In this document: in pieces, positions 53,512 to 61,826 of the stretch
How positions within the stretch are numbered: position 1 is the first letter of the stretch
How the letters are laid out: each line of letters opens with the position of its first letter
Origin: Pseudomonas sp. DNDY-54
GTDB taxonomy: Bacteria > Pseudomonadota > Gammaproteobacteria > Pseudomonadales > Pseudomonadaceae
Direction: 5' to 3'
DNA length: 64,000 nt
Assembly (NCBI RefSeq): GCF_019880365.1
Contig: NZ_CP082271.1
Coordinates: 372,001-436,000 of the forward strand
Translations under genes and position numbers: made by a program
Notes under the pieces: generated by a model
Databases searched by the model: none
The model's input: the letters and a program-made list of their open reading frames with translations, nothing else
What the model was told of the DNA's origin: nothing

Positions 53512-54678
53512 ATGAGCCATCGCATCGTCTTGCCGCGCCTGATGGAAGTCGGCGCCGGCGCCAGCCAGCAGATCGTCTCTGTTTTACACAACCTGGGCTG
53601 CAAACGGCCGCTGATCGTCACCGACCGGATGATGGTCGAGCTCGGCTATGTAGCGCGCATCAGCGAGACGCTGGCCAAGGCCGACATCCCCAGCGACTGC
53701 TTTGCCGACACGCTGCCGGAGCCGACTGCGGCATCGATTCGTGCTGGCGTCGAGATGGTCCGTCAGGGCAGCTATGACTCGATCATCGCCCTGGGCGGCG
53801 GCAGCCCGATCGACTCGGCCAAGGCCATCGGTATCCTCGGCAAGTTCGGCGGTGAGATGCGCGACTATCGCTTCCCGCGCGATGTCAGCGAAGCCGGCCT
53901 GCCGCTGATCGCGATTCCCACCACGGCGGGGACCGGCTCGGAAGCGACGCGCTTTACCATCATCACCGATGAAACCAGCGACGAGAAAATGCTCTGCGCC
54001 GGCCTCGGCTTCATGCCGGTGGCTGCGCTGATCGACTACGAACTGACCCTCTCGCTGCCGCCGCGGGTGACCGCCGACACCGGCATCGATGCGCTGACTC
54101 ACGCCATCGAGGCCTACGTCAGCCGCAAGGCCAGCCTCTACAGCGACTCACAGGCGCTAGAAGCCATGCGCTTGCTGGCGCCCAACCTGCGCGCGGCCTA
54201 CCACGAGCCCGGCAATCGCGACGCCCGCGAGGCGATGATGCTGGGTGCGACGCTCGCCGGTATCGCCTTCTCCAATGCCTCGGTGGCGCTGGTGCACGGC
54301 ATGAGCCGGCCGATCGGCGCCTTCTTCCATGTGCCGCACGGCCTGTCTAATGCCATGTTGCTGCCGGCGATCACCGCGTTTTCGATTCCCGCCGCGCCGG
54401 AGCGTTATGCCGACTGTGCGCGGGCGATGGGCGTCGCGGGTGAGGGTGACAGCGTCGAGGTGGCCAACGACAAGCTGCTGACCGAGCTTCGTGCCATCAA
54501 TAAAGAGCTGCAGGTGCCAAGCCCCGAGCAGTTCGGCATCACCCGCAATCGCTTCTTCGAACTGCGCGAAACCATGGCCAAGCAGGCGCTGGCCTCGGGT
54601 TCGCCCGGCAACAACCCGCGCGTGCCTACGGAAGCGGAAATCATCGACCTTTACGAAACCGTCTGGAACCAGGAGTGA
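53512..54678 (+). CDS. Iron-containing alcohol dehydrogenase
   Basis: Group III (Fe-ADH) dehydrogenase of 388 residues. NAD-binding GGGSPIDSAKAIGIL (about 105-119), PTTAGTGSEATRFTIIT, and the metal-ligand region: Asp in FMPVAALIDYELTL, His in DALTHAIEAYVS, and two His in HGMSRPIGAFFHVPHGLSNAMLLP. All ligands are intact. The ATG at 53512 follows CGGAGAACACC. It is coupled to an MmsA-type CoA-acylating dehydrogenase (4-bp gap), so an alcohol or 3-hydroxyacid would be taken to an aldehyde and then an acyl-CoA. Substrate not determinable from sequence. Confidence 0.88.
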   Translation: MSHRIVLPRLMEVGAGASQQIVSVLHNLGCKRPLIVTDRMMVELGYVARISETLAKADIPSDCFADTLPEPTAASIRAGVEMVRQGSYDSIIALGGGSPIDSAKAIGILGKFGGEMRDYRFPRDVSEAGLPLIAIPTTAGTGSEATRFTIITDETSDEKMLCAGLGFMPVAALIDYELTLSLPPRVTADTGIDALTHAIEAYVSRKASLYSDSQALEAMRLLAPNLRAAYHEPGNRDAREAMMLGATLAGIAFSNASVALVHGMSRPIGAFFHVPHGLSNAMLLPAITAFSIPAAPERYADCARAMGVAGEGDSVEVANDKLLTELRAINKELQVPSPEQFGITRNRFFELRETMAKQALASGSPGNNPRVPTEAEIIDLYETVWNQE

Positions 54679-54682
54679 CCCC

Positions 54683-56185
54683 ATGCAGACCCTCGGCAAC
54701 CTGATTAACAACGAGGCCGTCGCTGGCCGCTCCGAACGCCACGCGACCGTCTACAACCCGGCAACTGGCGAGCCATGCGTCTACGTTTCGCTGTCTTCGG
54801 CGGATGAAACCCGTGAGGCCATTGCAGCCGCCCAGGCAGCCTTCGAAGGCTGGTCCAAGACACCGCCGCTGGTTCGGGCGCGCGTTATGTTCCGCTTCAA
54901 GGCCTTGCTCGAAGCGCGTCGCGACGACGTCGCCCGGCTGATCTCGCTGGAGCACGGCAAAGTATTTTCCGATGCCCAGGGCGAAGTGACCCGCGGGCTT
55001 GAAGTCGTGGAGTTTGCCTGCGGCATCCCGCACCTGCTCAAGGGCGAGTTCTCGCCGAATGTCGGGCGCGATATCGATTCCAACTCGCTGATGCAGCCAC
55101 TGGGTGTCTGCGTCGGTATCACGCCGTTCAACTTTCCGGCCATGGTGCCGCTGTGGATGCTGCCGGTGGCCATTGCTTGTGGAAACACCTTCGTCCTCAA
55201 GCCGTCGGAGAAGGACCCGAGCGCGACCATGCTGCTCGGTGAATTGCTGGCCGAAGCCGGGCTGCCAGCGGGCGTGTTGAATATCGTCAACGGTGACAAG
55301 GAAGCGGTGGACGTGCTGCTCACCGACGAGCGCGTGCAGTCGGTGAGCTTCGTCGGCTCAACGCCTATCGCCGAGTACATCTACAGCACCGCGTCGGCCC
55401 ACGGTAAGCGCTGCCAGGCCTTGGGCGGCGCCAAGAATCACATGGTGATCATGCCCGACGCAGATCCGCAGCAAGTGGTCGGCTCGCTGATGGGCGCCGC
55501 CTATGGCTCTGCCGGTGAGCGTTGCATGGCGATCTCGGTGGCCGTGTGCGTGGGTGATGAGGTGGCCGACAACCTGGTCGAGATGCTCAAGGGCGAGATC
55601 GGCCAGATGCGCACTGGCCCTGGCACGGGTGTCGAACCCGAACCGCATATGGGTCCGCTGGTTACCCGCGAGCATCAGCAGAAAGTCGTCAGCTACATCG
55701 ATCTGGGTGTGAAAGAGGGCGCGACCCTGGTCTGCGATGGCCGTGGATTAAAAGTTGATGGCTACGAGAATGGCTTCTACGTCGGCCCGACGCTGTTCGA
55801 TCGGGTGACGCCCGAGATGCGCATCTACAAAGAGGAAATCTTTGGTCCGGTCTTGGCAGTCGTACGCGTCCAATCCTTCGACGACGCATTGAAGCTGGTC
55901 AATGACCATGAGTTCGGCAACGGCACGTCGATCTTCACCCGTGACGGCGATACCGCTCGGCAGTACGAGGAAGAGGTCAAGGTCGGCATGGTTGGCGTCA
56001 ACGTGCCGATTCCGGTGCCGATGGCTTTCCACTGCTTCGGCGGCTGGAAGCGCTCGATCTTCGGCCCGCTGAACATGCACGGCCCGGACGGCGTGCGGTT
56101 CTTCACCCGGATGAAGACCGTGACCCGGCGCTGGCCGACCGGCATCCGTGCCGGGGCGGATTTCTCGATGCCGACCATGAAATAG
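54683..56185 (+). CDS. mmsA: Methylmalonate-/malonate-semialdehyde dehydrogenase (CoA-acylating)
   Basis: Aldehyde dehydrogenase of 500 residues of the MmsA subfamily, which turns (methyl)malonate semialdehyde into propionyl- or acetyl-CoA with CO2 release. MmsA-specific segments are GITPFNFPAMVPLWMLPVAIACGNTFVLKPSEKDPS (about 145-180), VGSTPIAEYIYSTASAHGKRCQALGGAKNHMVIMPDAD and the catalytic GSAGERCMA (Cys near 281). It closes with the usual FTRMKTVTRRW. Coupled to the Fe-alcohol dehydrogenase upstream. Two decayed copies of its last ~110 bases lie downstream within repeat elements. Confidence 0.92.
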   Translation: MQTLGNLINNEAVAGRSERHATVYNPATGEPCVYVSLSSADETREAIAAAQAAFEGWSKTPPLVRARVMFRFKALLEARRDDVARLISLEHGKVFSDAQGEVTRGLEVVEFACGIPHLLKGEFSPNVGRDIDSNSLMQPLGVCVGITPFNFPAMVPLWMLPVAIACGNTFVLKPSEKDPSATMLLGELLAEAGLPAGVLNIVNGDKEAVDVLLTDERVQSVSFVGSTPIAEYIYSTASAHGKRCQALGGAKNHMVIMPDADPQQVVGSLMGAAYGSAGERCMAISVAVCVGDEVADNLVEMLKGEIGQMRTGPGTGVEPEPHMGPLVTREHQQKVVSYIDLGVKEGATLVCDGRGLKVDGYENGFYVGPTLFDRVTPEMRIYKEEIFGPVLAVVRVQSFDDALKLVNDHEFGNGTSIFTRDGDTARQYEEEVKVGMVGVNVPIPVPMAFHCFGGWKRSIFGPLNMHGPDGVRFFTRMKTVTRRWPTGIRAGADFSMPTMK

Positions 56186-56211
56186 CATTCGCAGGGGGCT
56201 GTGCTCGTCTT

Positions 56212-56377
56212 GGTGGGCTGAAGCCCACCCTACAGAACTGGGCATGCACGGGCGCCGGTAATGCGCCTCTTGACGCGATGAAGATCGACACTGGTGCGGG
56301 CAGACGTAATCGGTGCTGGTGCGAACTTCTCGATGAGGATTATGAATAGACGCGCGTAGGGTGGGCTTCAGCCCACC
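56212..56377. repeat. REP-bounded unit, copy 1, enclosing an mmsA tail copy
   Basis: Bounded by a 22-bp inverted repeat: GGTGGGCTGAAGCCCACC-CTAC at 56212-56233 and its exact complement GTAG-GGTGGGCTTCAGCCCACC at 56356-56377. Each end is GTAG plus an 8-bp hairpin, the REP hallmark, so the unit is a BIME. The interior is a decayed copy of the mmsA 3' end. Confidence 0.88.
56244..56349 (+). pseudogene. Decayed duplicate of the mmsA 3' end, copy 1
   Basis: Aligns collinearly with mmsA 56075-56185: shared blocks are ATGCACGG, GATGAAGA, TTCTCGATG and the stop region ATGAATAG (mmsA ATGAAATAG). Small deletions break the frame. Non-coding remnant. Confidence 0.8.
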
Positions 56378-56440
56378 GATGGACCGCGACGATGCGCAAC
56401 TGTTCTGATTGGCTTGCTGATTCGAATGGTTCGTCCATTT

Positions 56441-56615
56441 GGTGGGCTAAAGCCCACCCTACAGAACTACAGAACCGGGTATGCACGGGCGCCGGAAGTG
56501 CGCCTCTTGACGCGATGAAGATCGACACTGGCGCGGGCAGACGTAATCCGCACTCGGTACGAATTTCTCGATGCGGATCGTGAATAGACGCGCGTAGGGT
56601 GGGCTTCAGCCCACC
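56441..56615. repeat. REP-bounded unit, copy 2, enclosing an mmsA tail copy
   Basis: Same structure and orientation as copy 1. The left arm (56441-56462, with one base change giving GGCTAAAGCC) and the right arm (56594-56615) are GTAG hairpins facing inwards. It has a short extra ACAGAACT-type duplication after the left arm. The interior matches copy 1 closely and mmsA more distantly. Confidence 0.88.
56481..56587 (+). pseudogene. Decayed duplicate of the mmsA 3' end, copy 2
   Basis: Collinear with mmsA 56075-56185: ATGCACGG, GTGCG, GATGAAGA, ATCCG, and the long block ATTTCTCGATG identical to mmsA, ending GTGAATAG. Frame broken by small deletions. Confidence 0.82.
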
Positions 56616-56689
56616 AGCGTGTTCAGCCACATCCGTCGATACACTCATTCCGCGCTATGGCGCTCAAGTTTTTAATAACAGGGCAGGCG

Positions 56690-57454
56690 ATGCGCAGTAC
56701 CCCCCGTGAAAAAGGCTCCTCCATTACCCGCGTGCTGGAAATCATCGAAGCCGTAGCGGGCGCCACGGAGCCGCTAACGCCCAGTGCACTAGCGGACAAG
56801 CTGGACATTCCCAAGCCCAGCGCCCACCGCCTGGTGCAAACGCTGGAGAAGGAAGGGTTTCTACAGTTCGGTCTGAAGGGCGGCCTGCTGCCGGGCGATC
56901 GGCTGCACGCGACGGCGGTGAATATCCTTGGCAGTGGTCGGCACAAGGCGTTGCGTCAGGCGATCCTGCGTCAGCTGTCAGACGAGATCGGCGAAACCTG
57001 CGGTTTGTCGGTGCCAGATGGCCTGGACATGCTCTATTTCGATCGCGTGCAGACCAATTGGCCCTTGCAGATCAATCTACCGATCGGTAGCCATACGCCG
57101 CTCTGGTGCACGGCCAGCGGCAAGCTCTATCTTGCGTCGCTTCCAGATGATCAGCTTGAGCGTATCCTGCCGCGCCTGCCGGTCCGGCAGATGGCGCGCA
57201 ACACCGTTACCGATCTCAGTGCCCTGCGTGATGATCTGGCCCGCATCCGTGAAGAAGACCTGGCCACCGATTCAGAGGAGTTCATCGACGGCATGGTGGC
57301 CTGCGCCGTGCCAGTGCGCGACGGCCGTGGCGAGCTGAGCGCCTGCCTGTTCACTCATGCGCCGGTGATTCGTTGCACCATGGCGCAACTCCTCAGCTTC
57401 GTGCCGCGCCTGCGTGCGGCGGCGAAGGAGTTGGAGGCGATCGTCAGTGGTTGA
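56690..57454 (+). CDS. IclR-family transcriptional regulator
   Basis: Regulator of 254 residues. N-terminal winged helix (SSITRVLEIIEAVAGATEPLTPSALADKLDIPKPSAHRLVQTLEKEGFL, about 10-58) and C-terminal IclR effector domain (about 75-250) with SDEIGETCGLSVPDGLDMLYFDRV, HTPLWCTASGKLYLASLP and MVACAVPVRDGRGELSACLF. It probably controls the Fe-alcohol dehydrogenase/mmsA operon just upstream on the same strand. The ATG at 56690 has GGGCAGGCG before it; an in-frame ATG at 56657 has no ribosome site. Flanked on both sides by REP elements with duplicated gene tails. Confidence 0.88.
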   Translation: MRSTPREKGSSITRVLEIIEAVAGATEPLTPSALADKLDIPKPSAHRLVQTLEKEGFLQFGLKGGLLPGDRLHATAVNILGSGRHKALRQAILRQLSDEIGETCGLSVPDGLDMLYFDRVQTNWPLQINLPIGSHTPLWCTASGKLYLASLPDDQLERILPRLPVRQMARNTVTDLSALRDDLARIREEDLATDSEEFIDGMVACAVPVRDGRGELSACLFTHAPVIRCTMAQLLSFVPRLRAAAKELEAIVSG

Positions 57455-57457
57455 GTA

Positions 57458-57579
57458 GTAGGGTGGATGACGCTCTTTTCATCCACCGTGATCCTGCTTG
57501 GTGGAGCGCCACCCACGGATTGGTCAAGCGTCACCCGGTGGATCGCCAAGGTGGGTCGGTGAGGCGTGATCCACCGTAC
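57458..57579. repeat. GTAG-type palindromic element, copy B
   Basis: Begins with GTAGGGTGGATGACGC, identical to the arm at 1803 and followed by the same TCTTTTCATCCACC, and ends GTGATCCACCGTAC, a near inverted copy. About 60 extra bases in the middle carry further GGTGG/CCACC arms. It begins 3 bases after the iclR stop. Confidence 0.85.
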
Positions 57580-57604
57580 GTCTGCTTTAGCCGCGGACGC
57601 GCCG

Positions 57605-57691
57605 CTACTTCTTCAATATTGCCCGCATGGCGGCCAATGCATCGTTACCGCGGGCAGCTTTGCGTCTTCCCTGGCCTTCCCACTCCAATAG
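57605..57691 (-). pseudogene. Partial duplicate of the rep 3' end
   Basis: Read on the minus strand it encodes LLEWEGQGRRKAARGNDALAAMRAILKK (split here as LLEWEGQ-GRR-KAARGNDALAAMRAILKK) and a stop. The real Rep C-terminus is LEWEGQ-EDAPVEV-KAARGNDALAAMRAMLKK, so the copy keeps the frame but has seven residues replaced by three. It has no start codon or 5' part, so it is a gene-end fragment and not a gene. Confidence 0.92.
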
Positions 57692-57814
57692 GTAGGGTGG
57701 ATGACGCTCTTTTCATCCACCGTGATTTCGCTCGGTGAATCGCCATCCACGATTCGATTTGCGCCGCTCGCTGGAGCGCCACCCGGTGGATCGGTGAAGC
57801 GTGATCCACCCTAC
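57692..57814. repeat. GTAG-type palindromic element, copy C
   Basis: Begins with the same 30 bases as copy B (GTAGGGTGGATGACGC then TCTTTTCATCCACC) and ends GTGATCCACCCTAC. The middle is related to copy B but rearranged. It lies 25 bases beyond the stop of the real rep gene. Confidence 0.85.
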
Positions 57815-57839
57815 GTCAGCTTGAGCCGCTAAGGCTTTT

Positions 57840-59849
<2,010 letters not shown>

Positions 59850-60093
59850 CGTCGTGTGGTCTGTCGAAATGGGGGCGAGAGTTTAGCAGGGCTGGCCCCG
59901 GCACTTGAGGTTGTTGACCGGCTGCAACTACCGGTCGTCGCCCGCAGGGCTGGGTTATGGGTCGCAATGCTCTAGGCTATGCGCCGCGGCGCCCGCTTTA
60001 GGCTGCTCAGCTTGCCGCCCCGCTTCACACAAGGAGGTGTAACCGTCGAGGTGGCAATACCGCCTTCTGCTCCGTACGAACCGGGGAAACACC

Positions 60094-61758
60094 GTGACAT
60101 CTTCCATACAACCCATGCGTTTGGTCCTTCTGGCCGATGAGCCCGAGTGGCGAGAACGCCTGCAGGCCGCGCTGGCCTCGCTACGCAGCCAGCACGTGCT
60201 GCTGTTGGCGAAGGACTGGCCGACCGCTACCGCCTACCTGGCCGAAGCGGGCCACACCTTGCTGCTCGCTACACCTCGCCATCGTCCTGCGTCAGGTCGT
60301 TTCCCTTGGCCGACGATTCTCCTGCTCGACACCGAACCCGACGAGGCGCCTGAAGGCGTAGTCGACTGGCTGAACGGCGCGCATTTCAGCCCCGAGGTGT
60401 TGCGCCGATGCCTGCGCTACGCACGGGAACGGTGCGCCTTGCATGCCACGCTGCAGCGGTTGGCGCAGCAAGACCCGCTGACCGGCATTGCCAATCGACA
60501 AGGGTTCCAGACGCTGCTTGAGGCAGAGCTGGCGGAGCATGATGGCGAAGGCCTGGCGCTGGGACTTCTGGACCTGGACAACTTTCGCCGCGTCAACGAC
60601 ACGCTTGGTCACCAGGCCGGGGACCGGTTGATCCTGCAGGTGGTGGCGCGGTTGAAGGCGCAGCTTGAAGTGGGTGATCGAGTCGCCCGGCTGGGGGGCG
60701 ATGAGTTCGCCTTGTTGATCGATACCGCGCAGCGCGCTGGTCGCGCCGAAAAGGTTGCCGATCGGGTGGTTGAGGCACTGGCCGAGCCGTACTGGCTCGA
60801 CGGTGAGAGCCTGATGCTGGGTTGTAGCCTGGGGCTCGCTCATGCCAAGGCGGATACCGATCCCGACCAGCTGTTGTGGCTGGCGCAGGTCGCGATGCGG
60901 CAGGCCAAGGCGCGGCAAGGCTGTACCTGGTATCTCTATAACGAGCGGGTCAACCGCAGCGCCAGCAGCCTGGCGGATTTGGAAGGCGAGCTGCGCCGCG
61001 CGCTGCGCCGCGATGATCTGGAGCTGCATTACCAACCGCGGCTGTGCATGGAGACCGGCCGCATCGTTGGGCTGGAAGCCCTGGTGCGCTGGCGCCATGC
61101 CTCGCGCGGCCTGCTGGCGCCGAACGAGTTCATTCCCATGGCAGAGGAGAGCGGGCTGATCGTGCCGCTGGGTTATTGGGTGATTTCACGCGCGCTGCGT
61201 GACATGCAGAGCTTGCGCGAGAAGGGGGCTGGCGAGCTGCACATGGCGGTCAACTTGTCGTTTCGGCAGTTTCAGGACAGTCAGCTGCTGGCCACGTTGC
61301 AGCGGCTTATCGAAGAGCGCGGGGTGGACCCGCACTGGCTGGAGTTCGAACTCACCGAAACCGCCGTGATGCGCCGCAGCGATCAGGTGAGCGGCACCAT
61401 GAGCGCGCTGGCGAAGCTCGGCGTGCGCTTCTCGCTGGATGATTTCGGTACCGGGTTCTCGTCGTTTGTGCATCTGAGCCGCCTGCCCATCAGCCTGCTT
61501 AAGATCGACAAGAGCTTTGTCGACGGGGTGACGGCCGGAGGGGACAACGGATTGGTGCAAGCCATGATCAGCCTGGCCCATGAGCTGGGGCTGGAGGTGG
61601 TGGCGGAGGGTGTGGAGCAGGCGGCTCAACTGAAGCTGCTGGAAGGATTCGGTGCCAATCAGGTGCAGGGCTATCTGATCAGCAAGCCGCTGCCGTTGGC
61701 AGAGTTGGAGAAATACCTGAGTCAGCAGGACAAGGCGGAAAGCGTCGTCGGCGCCTAG
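60094..61758 (+). CDS. GGDEF-EAL cyclic-di-GMP enzyme, ProE-like
   Basis: Protein of 554 residues. The N-terminal ~110 residues look like a receiver-like domain without clear phospho-acceptor residues. A GGDEF domain (about 125-280) has an intact GGDEF at 201-205. An EAL domain (about 300-545) has EAL at 328-330, ELTETAVM, LDDFGTGFSS, KIDKSFV and VVAEGVE, the set expected of an active phosphodiesterase. Its homologue at this position in P. aeruginosa, ProE (PA5295), acts as a c-di-GMP phosphodiesterase. Starts with GTG at 60094 behind GGGG; the ATG at 60115 is an alternative. No membrane segment. Confidence 0.9.
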   Translation: MTSSIQPMRLVLLADEPEWRERLQAALASLRSQHVLLLAKDWPTATAYLAEAGHTLLLATPRHRPASGRFPWPTILLLDTEPDEAPEGVVDWLNGAHFSPEVLRRCLRYARERCALHATLQRLAQQDPLTGIANRQGFQTLLEAELAEHDGEGLALGLLDLDNFRRVNDTLGHQAGDRLILQVVARLKAQLEVGDRVARLGGDEFALLIDTAQRAGRAEKVADRVVEALAEPYWLDGESLMLGCSLGLAHAKADTDPDQLLWLAQVAMRQAKARQGCTWYLYNERVNRSASSLADLEGELRRALRRDDLELHYQPRLCMETGRIVGLEALVRWRHASRGLLAPNEFIPMAEESGLIVPLGYWVISRALRDMQSLREKGAGELHMAVNLSFRQFQDSQLLATLQRLIEERGVDPHWLEFELTETAVMRRSDQVSGTMSALAKLGVRFSLDDFGTGFSSFVHLSRLPISLLKIDKSFVDGVTAGGDNGLVQAMISLAHELGLEVVAEGVEQAAQLKLLEGFGANQVQGYLISKPLPLAELEKYLSQQDKAESVVGA

Positions 61759-61762
61759 GGCC

Positions 61763-61800
61763 GGTTGATGTTTCGCCGTGTTGGCAGCGAAACATCAACC
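61763..61800. terminator. Long perfect hairpin between convergent genes
   Basis: GGTTGATGTTTCGC and GCGAAACATCAACC form a 14-bp perfect stem with a 10-base loop, extended outside by GGGCC/GGCCC. It lies 5 bases after the GGDEF-EAL stop and 27 before the betT end. No clear T-tract on either side, so it may act as a bidirectional mRNA 3' end or a weak terminator. Confidence 0.6.
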
Positions 61801-61826
61801 GTCGGCCCACGCCTTCGGTTAAGCGG

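Larger units (their letters stand above)
56186..56689. other. Repeat-filled intergenic region between mmsA and iclR
   Basis: 504 bp with no gene. It is made of two direct copies of a ~170-bp REP-bounded unit (56212-56377 and 56441-56615), a 63-bp unrelated spacer between them, and about 75 bp before the iclR start, which must contain the iclR ribosome site (GGGCAGGCG) and probably its promoter. Confidence 0.8.
57455..57839. other. Repeat-filled intergenic region between iclR and rep
   Basis: 385 bp between two convergent genes, made of two tandem copies of a ~235-bp unit. Each unit is a GTAG-type palindromic element (57458-57579, 57692-57814) followed by the 3' end of rep: first a truncated copy (57605-57691), then the real gene end at 57840. 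Confidence 0.85.

Noticed and set aside
56212..56615. CRISPR array, because of spaced repeats
   Set aside because: Only two units, arms are inverted and not direct repeats of 25-40 bases, and the interiors are related to each other and to mmsA, not unique spacers.
56186..57839. Insertion sequence or integron remnants around iclR
   Set aside because: No transposase or integrase fragment in any frame; the inverted repeats are REP-type hairpins with GTAG and there are no clear target-site duplications.
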